DNA of 64,000 bases. It comes from Capitulum mitella. Lineage: Eukaryota; Arthropoda; Thecostraca; Pollicipedomorpha; Pollicipedidae. The DNA is taken from contig CP099839.1 in NCBI GenBank assembly GCA_030062745.1, positions 29,511,451-29,575,450 of the forward strand. The letters run 5' to 3'. The notes under the pieces are model-generated. The model made no database searches and was not told the origin of the DNA. It saw only the letters and a list, made by a program, of their open reading frames with translations. This document shows, piece by piece, positions 1-12,807 of this stretch (position 1 is the first letter of the stretch; each line of letters begins with the position of its first letter). Made by a program: the position numbers and the translations under genes.

Positions 1-3000
1 ACACTGCCACACTGTCAGTCCTGCATTAGGGTTATTTCTCCGCTGGCGATAACCTGTCGCCGTACACCCCTTTTTCTAACAGAGGTGGTGCCGAGCTGGA
101 AACCCCGGCTGAGCCGCATCAAAGTGTTTTGCGTCTAAAATGCATCAAAACGTCAGTCTCAGTGCACATAGCCATTAGCCTGCCATGCTAATAATCATTT
201 CCACTGGACGTCTCTCGCCTTTCTCTTTTTCCATCGCCCCTCTATTAAACTGTGTTCCAATCAATATTTGCATCACCGACATACGTTTAACTCGGCCAGA
301 GACATGCTATTCCAGCATGACTTACTTTCGACCTTGACGACATGAACTAGGGAATTCGAGTGTGGTGGAACCAACAGCAGGTCTGGCTGACCATTCTGCG
401 GAGGACCGAGTTGCTAAGAATCAGCAATCGCCAAGAAAAGAAGTGACATAACGTTCTAGGCGTCTGCACCGTTCTAATGCACGGGCGGCCCTGCTCGACG
501 ACGTAGCATGACGCTGCCCTGTGTTGCGTCACCTGACAGCATCAGGAGGTGCGTATGTGTTTGTGTGTCGTTCTGGGGCGCGCTGACTCCGAAGTTGTTT
601 AGCACCCATACCGCATGTTTCAACTGCCAAAAATGTGCGGCACAAAAAACCCGTGCTCGCACAGAAAACCAAGTGGATTGCCCAGAAAAACGGAATCGTC
701 AGCCATCGGAATCTCCGATAATGGAAGGGAGGCCCGTCGGGCCGATACATCAGAGTGGCTTCGGACAGGAGAGGGAACAAAGGCACCCCGCTGTTGGGCA
801 CACGTCAGCAGGGTACGTGCGTTTCAATTTATTTTGCTTTGCTCCGATCTGGAGAAAACCTGGAAATGGTTGGTAATTGTTTATAGACACCGCAGCTGTT
901 GCTGTCATTGGCACGTTTATAGATTATTTTGGGATAACACGGTGCAAGAAGAGAAAGGGTCGTGGAAGTTAAATTCAGGGGAAGATGTAGAGGAGGGTCG
1001 TCACTGAGTTTCCCATAAACAACTTTGAAGCTCCATGCTAAAGATATTCCAAACGTTTTTCGGTGGTAAGCAAGGGGGTAATCAGAATGTCTTCTAAGAG
1101 GGGGCCAGGACAAGCCTAATCCGCCTCGAAACTACGAAACCCCAGGGATTTTTCCACTCTGTTTTTAATCTCCCAAAATTTGCGTCTGTTTCGTTTTCGG
1201 TGCGTAAAGAAACGTTAAATTTCCAGCCCCATGGAAGCCGTGACCCCCTTCTCCCCCCCCGGTTGCGCCCCTGTTACAATGTTTCTTTACTTACTAGTTA
1301 CTTGTCGGGTATTTCGCACCGGCTGTCATATTTAGAGGCGATGAAGGGCAATCTTTCTTTGTCGTATTCGTGCGAGCGCCAGAAAACGGTCTACGCGGGA
1401 GGCTCAACCCCAGGTCACCCGACGGTGACAACGAAAGTTCACCACTGAGGAGAAATTACCAACAGAGTATTTTTTCAGCGCGCAACTCTAAGCTGACCTG
1501 GGGTCGCCTTTTCGATTCACAGATTGCTGTGATAAGACAAAAAAGCAAAAGCAAATAAAAAACAATACACCATGCTTTCTTAATTTCATTTTGACCATTG
1601 CAAGGAGAAATTTTGGAGTTTCCAACCTACCTCTGACGTCGCTATTTACGTTGAGTTCAAATATGTGATTCGTTCCCTTGTATATTAAAACAGCACTTAT
1701 GCCCATACAACCACTACACAACCCAGTGTAAAACCCTTGCTAATGATACACGAATAAACGTCGACTGGAGGGAAGGTCAAATCGTACCGGGGAACGCCAT
1801 GCAGCGGAGTGCCTCGACCTTCACAGTCGTTACACGCAACTCCCTCCGCTGCGGAACGCCGCCGAGCTCCGGCTTGGCTCCGCCACCAATCAGACACCAG
1901 CACACATTTCGACCGCGCACACGTTTTCATTCCTCGTTCTCTTTCTCAGTCCGTACCTCTCTTTCACCATCTTATGTTACTATCTTACATGTATTTCTGA
2001 CAGCATTTTTCCTGACGTTTCGATTGAGTAATTATTCCACGATGGCGTAGTCATCGTCACACTTTCCTACAGGAATGGATCAGTCGCAGCACAGACAACC
2101 ACCCGGGCCTTGTTAAAGGTGTCGGGCACAGCTGCTCCGGGTGGGCCCCTGGAGATGAACGACCTGCTTCCAGGCGACGCGCAATTCGATATCCATCTGC
2201 GGGGAACACTGCGGTATGAAGCCGACTCTGCTAGCTGCAGGCTGGGGTTTGCTTCATATTGGATCAAGGAAAGTCGAACCCGGCAGGAACAGGGGTATTT
2301 TGCTATAGACGTCCTCCTGAGACGTCGTTAAGGGACGAAATGGACACCTCACGCCCCTCCTTAGGAGCTCCGTGCGGCATGTGCTGTCCTAGTCAGATTA
2401 CACTTAGTTTGTTATTGGACGTACAGTTGGTTTAGTATTCGCAGTTTATTTAGTAATCTTGTAATTGGTAAGCCATGCAGGAAACACTGGTTGAGAAATG
2501 GTTGAGATATCCCAGAACAGTAAACTATATATGTCGTGCGCTTTAGATAAAATAGTCCCACTGCGAAACTGACTGCGATGGCATACACCAAAACTCTTGC
2601 TTGCGAGAAACGAACAATTTCGCGCGTGCCGTAAACCTAGCGCGTCTTCCCCTTCAGCCCATGAGCTTTTAGAACTAGTCGTTCCTCCTGCAGTTCGCTG
2701 TCTCTGGTAACTGATGCAATAAATCTGCGTATGGGCGCTAACGGTGAACGACCATGGCTCTGGCCATGAGTCTCCATTGCCACCTGGTGACATCTATAGG
2801 CCCGGACAGGCCGTTTCTGTCGTTAACTGGCGCCATGCGTTTCCGAATACGGTCAAACGTTCGGTGACGGTACAAGCCAAGGACTGCGGAGGAGCATCCA
2901 AGTGAGTCTGCAGTGACATTTTTTGTTCTTAAGCCCGCCATTGGCCGAGGGGCGGCAAACATGGGCCCTCTGGCGGATTTTCGTGGTGTGTCAAGAACGG

Positions 3001-3264
3001 AAAAAGGCATCGACTTGAAACTTTCGGTACATTTTATCAAATCGAATGTGTCTACTTTGGCACAAGTACGATGACTGCTACCAAGATTATGCAGGGTCAT
3101 GTTCAGATGATGTCATAAATGCAACCATATTTTCTAATGATTCTATGTATGATTCGAATTTACTCGTTCCTTGCATATTCATATAGGCTGCAAGATGTCG
3201 ATAAGTCGTGATACGTGAGATTAATGTACTGGGAGTTCAGTATGTATATGTGACGCACTTGACC
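1..3264. other. no gene recognised
   Basis: Apart from the hAT-like terminus near 1,270, this is unremarkable moderate-GC DNA. Small frames of 60-130 codons on both strands show no domain or consistent codon bias. Confidence 0.5.
1230..1273. mobile_element. isolated hAT-like terminus
   Basis: A C-rich run followed by GGTTGCGCCCCTG is the inverse of a CAGGGGCGCAACC terminus. The other end could not be found to the left, so this may be a fragment. Confidence 0.35.
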
Positions 3265-3717
3265 TCATACTATGTCATCAAAGATCAAACGTCTTTTAGC
3301 CACATATTGCATGAAAGTCTGGGGAAGCTGGAGCTACCTGACCTCTCTGAATACCAGACCCTCACACTGCTACATTAAATCCGCCGATCTGGTGATCCCC
3401 AATCATTGGCTGCACTTTTCGTTAGAAATAGCAAGCGACCAGGCCGTACAAGGAGCACACGGCAGGACGACCAGTTAAGTATGCAAAACATCAGAGGCTT
3501 CGCCACCGGTAAGAGGCAGTTCGTGTACCGTGCGGTTTCTTTATACAATTCCCTGTCTCCCGAGTTAACCGATATGTCTGTTGCGTGTCTCAAACGCGCT
3601 TTGAAGACGCGTCCGGTAACAGCCTAGAGAACTGCTCGATGATGATGATGCCCATGTGTGTTTGTGTGCTCCTGCCTCCGCTTTTTTGTGCCGCCATGCC
3701 GATCTCGACGTATAACC

Positions 3718-3767
<50 letters not shown>

Positions 3768-3935
3768 TTCATGGTATGCTGTGTGTGATGTGCGTGCCTC
3801 CATCTTGACTCTTCCTTACCATTTGACTCGGGCTCAAAAATAGCCCCAACGACCTCGGTCTTGCCACGGGGATGAGCCTGCGAAGTGCATTAACAAATAA
3901 AATAAATTTTATGTATGATACTGGCATCGTGACAT
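3265..3935 (+). mobile_element. CR1/L2-like LINE, 5'-truncated 3' end
   Basis: One frame reads LFVRNSKRPGRTRSTRQDD and then RQFVYRAVSLYNSLSPEL before a stop after about 3,625. This is the hallmark of the last 60-70 residues of non-LTR ORF2 proteins of the CR1/L2/Jockey group, where an aromatic-rich 'YRA..LWNSLP' motif follows an Arg-rich patch. Upstream, ELPDLSEYQTLTLLH resembles the region after the RT domain. A 3'UTR of about 290 bp follows, interrupted by a (TA)n tract and ending in ACAAATAAAATAAATTTT. The RT and endonuclease domains are missing and the frame upstream is broken, so this is a dead 5'-truncated copy. Confidence 0.75.
3719..3764. repeat. (TA)n microsatellite
   Basis: About 22 uninterrupted TA dinucleotides inside the 3'UTR of the LINE relic. 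Confidence 0.95.
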
Positions 3936-5317
3936 TTGACCTACACCTTCCACCTTTTTATTGACAAAACATATATTTTTAGAGATTTCGTAGGTACTAC
4001 ATACCTCTCGATTAAGGTTCGATTTGATCAAATAGGTCCAGTGGTTCCAGAACCTCATGCATCCTTGACCTTTGACTTGATTCTGAGCAAATACTGGCCA
4101 GGTCGATGTGTATGCTACGTATGGTATATTATGCCTGAAATAATCAAAGACTGGGTATGAATAAAATGTGACGGCATGTTATCTTTCCCCAGCGATCATT
4201 CAGTACACAGCAAACGTGGATTTGACCTTAACCCATGATTGCTCTTCCAGAACTTAATTGAAATCCTCCGTGGTCGCGCGATACAGAACTATCGCTTACC
4301 TTTTGAATTACTGAAACCCTTAACACTTCAAGAGGTATCCACGGAGGGAGGGAGTCGTTGTTTACCTCAGGTCAATGGCGGTACGCCGCATGCCACAGTC
4401 AACGACGGAATGAAAATGGAAAAATATCCCACGAGGATTGAAAATCTACATGAATTTTTTAGCTTTGTCAGATGTTGACTGCCCAGAAAAACAGTAGGTA
4501 CCCATTTGAAATGCATTTACACCAAATCTATGTCGTACCTACGCAAAAGAAACACCTTGATACCATTAAAAATCGAATGCTCCCTTCGGTTGCACTTTTC
4601 CAAATAGATTAGGCTAGTTTGGAAAAATGTTTTTCGTACTCCTTTTCCTTGCCACATGTTACGAAGCTCCAGAAAACTGAATTATTCACAGTATACTGAG
4701 CATTCTGTAGTTATCCGCCGATAAGACGCAATACGGGCCCGCACCGACCAATGAATGCAAGTTTTCTTTGCACAGTGCACGCTCGCTGTTGCGCTGCGGT
4801 GTCACGCAACACCTGTAAATAGGGCACTGCCGAAAAGTGCACGTCAAATAATCACGGGAAACTGCTTCGAACCTTCGTAAATGAAGTGTTTGGAGGCATA
4901 AAGTATATTACAGATTGGATTTTAATACTACGTGTTATAACTTGGCTATCTCAGTCCAAAACAGGTATTAAGGTCGAACACTCCCTTTAAGGGAAGGTCG
5001 ATATAACATTTTGTATGCATTACATTTATTTTTTATTTAATTTGCGTTCTATAATCTCACCTAACCTCACATTACCCTTGCCTATCCCACCTACATCATC
5101 GTGCCATACAATGTAATGCCGCGAAACAGTTGTCAATGGACTTCTGTTCCCAGCCAGCGCGTATTTCCGGGTAGTTACGATTAATACAAATGGAACTTCT
5201 CGTCGACCGGAGGTCATCAATGACCATCAAAGAGCTGTGAGCGGTCAGGGCGGGTCACTGTCGCGTCCAGCCGTCAGGCGTGCCGCCCCCCCCCCCTGAC
5301 CAGGGGGCTCTGAGTTT
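3936..5317. other. no gene recognised
   Basis: AT-leaning sequence with several TTTGACCT/TGACCTT motifs of old dispersed repeats. A C-run lies at 5,287-5,296. Confidence 0.5.
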
Positions 5318-5758
5318 AGGGTTCATCCATTTGTAGTAAGTCATGGAACAATAGGGGCGGCGGGGTGGGGAAATCAGTTCGTGGCAAACCATTACCAACG
5401 GGGAGGGTGGTGGTTTGGCAAGGGGTTACATAGCGCTGGCACACCAAAGAATGAAAAAGTCCAGTATCAAAAAAAGAGTTATTTGTAGCAAATCTTGTAA
5501 CTCTAGTTTTTGATTATCGACTCTAATAAACTAAAATAAGTGATGCACCATTCAAAATAGTGAAAGTAATGCACCATTAAAAAAAATAAGACAAAGGAAT
5601 GCTGTGGAGGGGGAGGGGACGAGGAGGAGGTGTTGGGGTGGCCTGGTGCTACGTTATTTTGGGGTTCGGGGTTTGTCGAGCCGTTGCAAAGCGTTATGGG
5701 GAGGTGGAGGGGGTTAATAAACACGAAAAATGTGTTACGTAATTTATGGACGGCCCCT
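5318..5758. mobile_element. MITE of the 'GGCCGTCCATAAATTACGTAA' type
   Basis: The right end, TTACGTAATTTATGGACGGC, is a terminus seen widely in invertebrate MITEs. The left end AGGGTTCATCCATTTGTAGT is a diverged inverted counterpart. G-rich on one side, 441 bp, no clear target duplication. The superfamily is not assigned. Confidence 0.55.
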
Positions 5759-6129
5759 CAGACGGTCTCCGTGGCCTAGGGACACAGGGAACGAGTGCAG
5801 CTGTCCCCCACCGCGGCCAATTCCAACCGGCTGCGACAGCTAACGATGAGGGGTGATTGGCCAGTGGGTCGGTGCGTCAGCAGGTTGGTCGCTGGGGCGG
5901 TCGGCGACAGGTGCAGGCTCGCGTTGTCTGATGAAAAATCGCGCTGGAAACAGCAGAGCAGAAGGAACAGTAAACGCCAGAGGCGAGGTTTCAATAGCTG
6001 CATCGGCTGGGGCTGCACAAGCACATGACATAGCCTATACAGAAACCAAAGTAAATCTGCTTGCGAATTTTGCTGGATTAATACATTTATACGAATAAAT
6101 AGGTCCGACATGGAGACGTAGACACGCTA

Positions 6130-6480
6130 ACCAATAACGCCATGGCGAGCAGTTTTGATTCCCTGTTGCGGCGATCCTTGTGCTCTGTGAACGGGAGACG
6201 GTGGGACGGCGGCCGCTGGACGTCGGCTCCAGACCGCCGGTGCGGCGATATACGGCGTCCCCGGCCGGGACCGCCCATCAGCGACACATTACCGATGGCT
6301 CCCCCGGGCCGGGGGCAGTCAAAAACCTCGCTTTAAAGGCGAGCGCCGCTGAGCGGCAGCCGCACGGCGGTGCCGAGAAGCGCCGGTCACGGAGGCATTC
6401 CTGGGACCGCGCAGAAAGGTCACGGCCGACAGCCGGGCTGTGTCCCGCCGACTGCTGACCGAGCTCCGAATGGTGACGCG
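6130..6480. other. small CpG-rich island
   Basis: GC-rich block with GCCGGGACCGCCC-type sequence, similar in vocabulary to the 9.8-kb island and the TIA1/Rox8 region. No recognisable coding sequence. Confidence 0.5.
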
Positions 6481-6633
6481 ACTCACAAGGTGACTCGGAG
6501 AGAAGCTGCGACATTGTCCATTCGGTTGTAACGAAGAGTGTGAGCGGACAAGTTGAAATGGGTCTAATACCGAGTCTTCTACAACATTCAGTTCAAAGCC
6601 CATGATTTATGGTGGTTGTCTGCCAGCCAGATG

Positions 6634-6797
6634 CAGGGGCATTGGAATCAGGGGGAGGGGAGGGGTAGGGGGAAGTCGCTCCTTCCCCGGACTTTGGGGG
6701 TAGCATTTGAAATGAATCTTATGGCGTTGCATGGAAGGAAAAGAGATAAAAATCACGTTGCCCCCCCCCCTATCTTTATAGAGGTTCCACTCTCCTG
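6634..6797. mobile_element. 164-bp hAT-like MITE
   Basis: Flanked by a perfect 8-bp duplication GCCAGATG (6,626-6,633 and 6,798-6,805). Termini are CAGGGGCATTGGAAT and inverted CAGGAGAGTGGAACC. G-run and C-run sit just inside opposite ends. Confidence 0.9.
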
Positions 6798-6805
6798 GCC
6801 AGATG

Positions 6806-9779
6806 ATCTCGTCTCAGCTCTTCCAGTACCATTCCCTTTGCCTTCTTGACAAAATCCTAACCGCTGCTCAACCCGGGTGCATCGCCCGTCAGATCTGCGC
6901 AAACCGTGACCACCCTGACCACAATGATGATAATTAAAATAAACATAACGATAATGATAATGATAACAAGTAAAATGGAACCGGGTCCTTTCAGGTCACC
7001 GAGTTATGACGTCATTCACAAGACTTTGCAAGTCGATTTCCTTGATCTAACGTTTTGGCTTTTTCCTCCGGAGTTTGAGGAGACGCGGGATCATTGTTTG
7101 ATTCATGGCTGTTTCAGAGTATCCTTGATGACATAACGGGGTTTGAAAAGTCAAGCGATCTTTCCAATGTCTATCCGAACCGGCCTAAGCGTAATTTTTG
7201 GCCCTGATTTCAATAACAGCAACTATTTTTTTATCGCACAAGATCAGAACATTATTATTTGGTTGCGTGCCAAGTTTTTGACACTAGCCGCATTATGGAA
7301 GATGGCAATTACATTTGAATTTCCGTTGACCTGACCTTGACCTGGAGGAACAAAAACAGTTATTGAATACTGAGTTTAATTATTTTTCAATACATTTTTC
7401 AATCATTTTTCAAAACTTCAATACATTTTTGAATTTAATAACGCCGCCACAGTAACGTGACTTGAAACCCCTTCTTCTATGACACTACTACGATGACGAC
7501 AGAGACGTCAAACGGCGAGATATTCTCATTTGCTGTGACCTGAGAAATAGTCAGGCGACCTTAAGAGGTCATATATCACTGAAGTCAGAACGGAACAAGC
7601 TACGCATTCGTTTTGGTCTCATCACTATCATTCAGGAGCAAAATGAGCGTTTAGGTAGCAACCACTCCCCTCGTCGGGCACGTATAGATCAAAGTCCTTC
7701 CCTTCGGGGCAACGGTTAAGGTGCGGGCGGCCGGTCAGACAGGATGGAAGAGAGTTAAATGCATAGCGAGCGGACGGTGGCGCTCCTTCCTATCGAGAAT
7801 TACATCGCAGCGGACGGACATCTGCATTATATAGACCTGGCTTGAGTTGCATTCAGACGCGGTTTGCGGCTTGAAGAAATCCTTGCAATGGAGATTAAAG
7901 AATCCGTATAAAACAACAGTTCTTTAGGAATATTCTACGCCTTTTTGGGAAAGCTAGTGGCACTGTGTTACTCTTTACTCCCATGCCTGCTTAAGTGCTT
8001 TGGCCTTTCACAATTTATCGGCTCAAATCTTCTAAGGGCTGCGGAATGTTTCAAATGCGGAACGATGAGATTAGCTTCCTGGATATCATAAATCTTCCTA
8101 CTTTGGAAATGTGTTCGACCTCATTGAACCTAAGGGAGCATCAGTTTGCGACATGCAACGTCTTGGCATACGAACATATGCATTTGATGCGGGCTTTGAA
8201 CTTAAACTAGGACCGCACGCGATATTGTGTAACACGCGACCGCCTGGAATGGGGACGAATTTCTCCTCACCCCGGTATCTTATATGCTGAGCTTATCGTG
8301 ACCCCAAAAATGTAAATAAATAATTAGAAAAGATAGAATCGAAACCTCAGGTCATGAAAGTGATCATGCGTGCGTTCATACTAATCATGATGTTCCAAAG
8401 ACCACATTGCACGATCTAATTTTGCTTAAGAAAGAGCGGGACAAAGCGCCTCCATTTTCAGAAAAAACAGCATTTTTCGGATCTAGCAAATTGGATAGAA
8501 TCACAAGAGCCGTAAGTCTGCGGTCTTTTCAGTTGTCTTTCTTTGAGTAATGAACAGTTTAAGCATGTCAAGTGCTCTTATGGTAGAATATACAAAACTG
8601 TGCAAAAATGCAAACGGGGGCAAAGGGCCACATTTCCTGGGACGCAATGCCCCTCCATTTTGATAAAGCATCCCTGTCATGTACCAAAGGGTGTATGGCA
8701 TCCTATGGCATGTAGCCTTTAGGTCCTGAAACTTTGGACAAGCGGAACGTAAAAAAATGGTTCATGACTCCAGTTTTAACAGCCCATCGGGAATTTCTAA
8801 AAATTACGCCACATGGAAGGGTTCTAAGCCTCACCGCCAGAAAGGTGGGAATTTTTCAGGTTCCAGGTCAAATAGGTCATAACGCCTCAAAGTGGCTAAT
8901 CTGACCGTGTCACTGCCGGAATCCTTATTTCGAGAAATATAAAGGAAACCGGAATTCTCACCCTGGAACAAGACTAGCATTGCATAAACCTTGAAATAAA
9001 GTAGCATTCGGGTTTACATGTCTATTTTTTGCTTGGCTCCGTGCATTACGACTTTAACCATCGTCAAAACATGAGCTTCATCTGTGCTCGTTTTGATAGT
9101 TCGTAGCTTTCCGAAAAGTGGGCTTAGCAATAAGCCCTGAATAAAGGTAAGCGTAAAAGAGGACTAGGTTCGCAAATAACGCTAAGGTGCTTAACTGTCC
9201 CAGGTTGCGAATGAAAACAAGAACAGACACAAACAGGGCATAATGGACGAGGTAGGGAATAATGCGTCAAAAGACTCCTGGATTTTATTCTTTGGAAAAA
9301 CCCCAGCAGGTGCCCAGTTAATATCTTTTCTTGCAAAGCCAATGTGCAAGACAGCATTTCGGTTCGACGAACTGTTCGGAGCACCAAGCGAGGTGACACA
9401 ACCGCATTTTGAGTATCTTGACAAAGATTGCGCATTTAGCGTACACGTTCACTGTACTAAAGGTCATGAGCCCGTGGGCTTGAGGCATAACATGAATTTG
9501 ATATAATTTATATCACGAAATATGGCACAAATTTTATCACGCCTGGAAAATGCGATAACATCAAAGCAAATGTTCCTTTGAGACTTGACTCAAAAACCGG
9601 ATGACCTCTAAACACAGTCACTTCCGATGCCTTTTTGATGTACAAAAGCCTCACTTCCCTTGTATCGTGGTGTAAAGCAACAGCCTTCCTCACCGTGTTC
9701 ATACTCATCATGTTCCGCCAAAGGTGAGTAAAGAATAACCTATAGAGTGCTGATGTCTTAACACCGGTGCATCGCTCCA
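6806..9779. other. no gene recognised
   Basis: AT-rich DNA with a short repeated TTCAATACATTTTT patch near 7,385-7,440. Nothing else stands out. Confidence 0.5.
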
Positions 9780-10430
9780 TTGCAGGCAGCTGCTCCGTCA
9801 GAGGCTGAACGTGGCCCGGCCCCGGATCGCCACCGCCGGCTGAGCCCGGAGCGGGCCGGCCGAGCGGCCTCCACCAGCGGCTGCGGTGACGGCGGCGACG
9901 GCGGCCGGGGGGCCGGGGCGGCGGCGGCACCGACGTCTGAGTGAGCGCCTCCTTGCGGGCTCACGTACAGTGGGCCGTGATGTACGACAATGCCCGTGAT
10001 TTATGCGGCGTGGCCGGACGTCGGCCGTGCCGCCGGCGCCAGAGGGCCCATCGCTTAGACGGCGCGCCACCCTCCCCGCCGGGCGGCTCGTCGGCCGCCT
10101 CGTGGCCCGGCCGCGGTCTCGGCGATTTGTCTCCTGTTGTAGCGGTCATGCGGGGGCGACGCGGCGATGTCTGCCGGTCGTCGCTTCCGGTCCCGTTCCG
10201 GGAATCGGCAGCTGGCGGCGCAGGCGGCCTGAGGACGCGAGTGGGCGCTGACCGGCCGGACGCAGCCGACCGCACCCGAATGAGGCCCGCCTCCCCCGGA
10301 GGTGTTCGGATCCGATTGATTGGGTGGCCGACGGGCTGTTGTTTTCATTCAATGCGCGATTACTTCCAGGCCTCTCCCATGGGCGGCGATGGCGGCGCTC
10401 GTAGAGGTCCGGCCTGGTTTTGAGGCGCGG
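9780..10430. other. isolated CpG-rich island
   Basis: About 650 bp that abruptly becomes rich in CGGCC and CG dinucleotides within otherwise AT-leaning DNA. Frames on both strands are open simply because stops are rare. I see no conserved protein motif, so a promoter or non-coding CpG island is as likely as an exon. Confidence 0.6.
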
Positions 10431-12799
10431 CATTAAACGGCTGACGGAACACCACGTACTGCCGTTACCCTGTCAAGTCCGCTTCATCAGCCTTTAAACC
10501 GCCTATCCATCGGCCTGCCCAGCAGGGAAACGACCGTCTCCGGGATCAAGGCCCATTTTACGATCCGTGGCGAGAACACCGCTCCAGGGAGTTATGCAAA
10601 TGGCTGTGTCCCATACAAAGGATGGAGTGGCAAAATTGGAGCACGGTCAGCCTGCATAATTTGCCGCTTATATGTTTGCATGAGTGACATTGCAGTGGTG
10701 CAGCCGGCGGGTCCTGGCTGGTTTCTTCATGCATCAGGACGAGCGACAGCGGGAAGTTCTCAGCTACAAGGAAATTTTAAGGTGCCGATTGTTCCGCCAC
10801 TAACGTGCCATTAACCTGCATTTAGCGATGGTGGACCCAGGATGCCCGTGCAATCCACTTGCGCAATACGGCGAACGTGCGGACTACATGTTCCGCCTCA
10901 TAATACCTCGGACTGATGCCGTTGATCGACTGCAGTGACATGACGAGGCTGCAAGCGGATAGCGCACTTCATTCAGCTACAGGTCATGACGCCGTACGCG
11001 TACATTCTCTGTTTTTCTGCCCAGCACCGACGTCTGCCTGCGCCGCATTAGAGCCGCTGTTGACGGCTGGAGAATTCGTCACCCGTCTCGCGTCAGGCTG
11101 GCGGCGACTGAGCTACACTCCTGCCACCGAGGATTGGAAACGCCGTCTCCCGAGTTATACCAGGTCACGTCATGACTGCACTCGGTGCATCGAAGCACAG
11201 ACGTACGTTTTGGCCGCTTTCGCCTTTCAGGCGTCTGTGACCTGCACATAAGCTGGCTGCTGGGGTTTGTCATCATTTTAGAAGTCATAACTTCCCCTTC
11301 AAAAGTAAAATGCAAGGTAAGCTTACACTCCTTAAGCTTTCATTCACTGTACTGCTTACGAACAGGTCTGGGAAGACAGCTTCATCACCTGAAAGGTTAT
11401 GCCTAGATGCATCCAAAGGAGCTTTGGGGTGCGTCTATCCCCTAGGGTTGAGACATTCTCGCTTTTTCAAAGTAATAGAAAGACCACTTTGGAAAAAATA
11501 TTCCTCCATTCTGGGTCTGAGCCGCGTATTTACGAAAGGCCTGCCCACACAGCACCAGGTTCCTGTGATTGGCTGAATTGGTGCATGACGTTTTTTAGAT
11601 GATGTAGAAAGAAACGATTCCCGATTGGGTTCGCCCGGAAATGACATCATTTTAGTATCATTTGGTGAATGTGGTAGCCTAGTTGGTGAATGTGGTATAA
11701 CTTTGGTTACAATTCTCATCCCTGTCAAATTCTTTTGAAAAAGGAAGAACTTCGATCAACATGGTGTAAGACTAGCGAAGGTGTTCATCATTTCAGGAAT
11801 CCGTGAAAGAGAGTTCTCAAAAGCCATCGAGATCTGACCCCCTTAAAACGAGCGCCTCGATGGCGCAGTTTATTACGGCACTTAATCTGCACGCTTATGA
11901 GCGAAGATGAGCGGACTCGAAATCCCGAGTGCCGTATCTGTTTTCTGCCACTCCTCCGTGAACGTAACAACTGACACCATCTACAGTGTATGTCTCAGTA
12001 ACATTTGTTTTCATTCGGTGTCTAGAGACAGTGGGACGCTTTAGGATCTTTAGGATCTTCAGAATCTTTAGGAGTGCATCTTACCAATGCAACAGCTACG
12101 GCCATTGGTCCTAGCATGCAGTGTATTTAGTCGATTACGCCTGTTTACATGGCTCAGTATCCTGAGCGGGGGTGGGGCGATGGTCTAGACCTTCCGACAC
12201 TTTTCAGATATTTCACATCAGGTCTGTGGCAATTACCGTCTACTTCTAAGCAATCTGCTTCCGCTGTGCAATACGTCTGGGAGCAATGCCAGAAGTAATA
12301 CGTTCACTAATGTGTTCCGTGGCAAAACCTTTCCATACTTCCACCGATGTATGTGATACACGTCAAAAGATGGACCACTTTGCGTTGACTATGGATCTTT
12401 CATCGAGGATTACGCTGCGCCTCATGAAAATCTTGCAAATCCCCACCAATGACGCAGTTGACCTCCATGCCACAAGTATACTGCTAAATGCATCATTGGG
12501 GAGAGGCGGCGGCATGCATTTGACGCTACAGCGACCGATACAGGCCCCTGCTAAGATACGTCAGATGTGCTCAACACCCCACTAACCCTCACCCCCACCC
12601 CACATCAGATGAAGGGCTGATGAGGGACGAGAGGGTGCAAAGGTGGCTAAGTTGCCAGCCCGATTAACAGAGAATTAACGGTGTCGCGGTTAATTTCTAC
12701 TCATATCAAATCCAGACAAAGCATCAGGCTGATTTTGCCACTGGTTATTATGGACGTTACTACTTGTCTTATTCCCCTATTGACTGATGGACTAATTCC
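10431..12799. other. no gene recognised
   Basis: Mixed-composition DNA with a possible SINE relic (11,846-11,945) and a short CTTTAGGAT repeat near 12,040. Confidence 0.5.
11846..11945 (+). mobile_element. possible tRNA-Met-derived SINE relic
   Basis: GCCTCGATGGCGCAG resembles the 5' end of tRNA-Met, and GGACTCGAAATCC, about 50 bp downstream, resembles a B box. Arms do not pair well and no tail is visible. Confidence 0.35.
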
Positions 12800-12807
12800 C
12801 AACACAC

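Noticed and set aside
9941-10423. 160-codon plus-strand frame in the CpG-rich island
   Set aside because: Both strands and several frames are open here because stops are rare in CpG-rich DNA. No motif or splice context supports coding.
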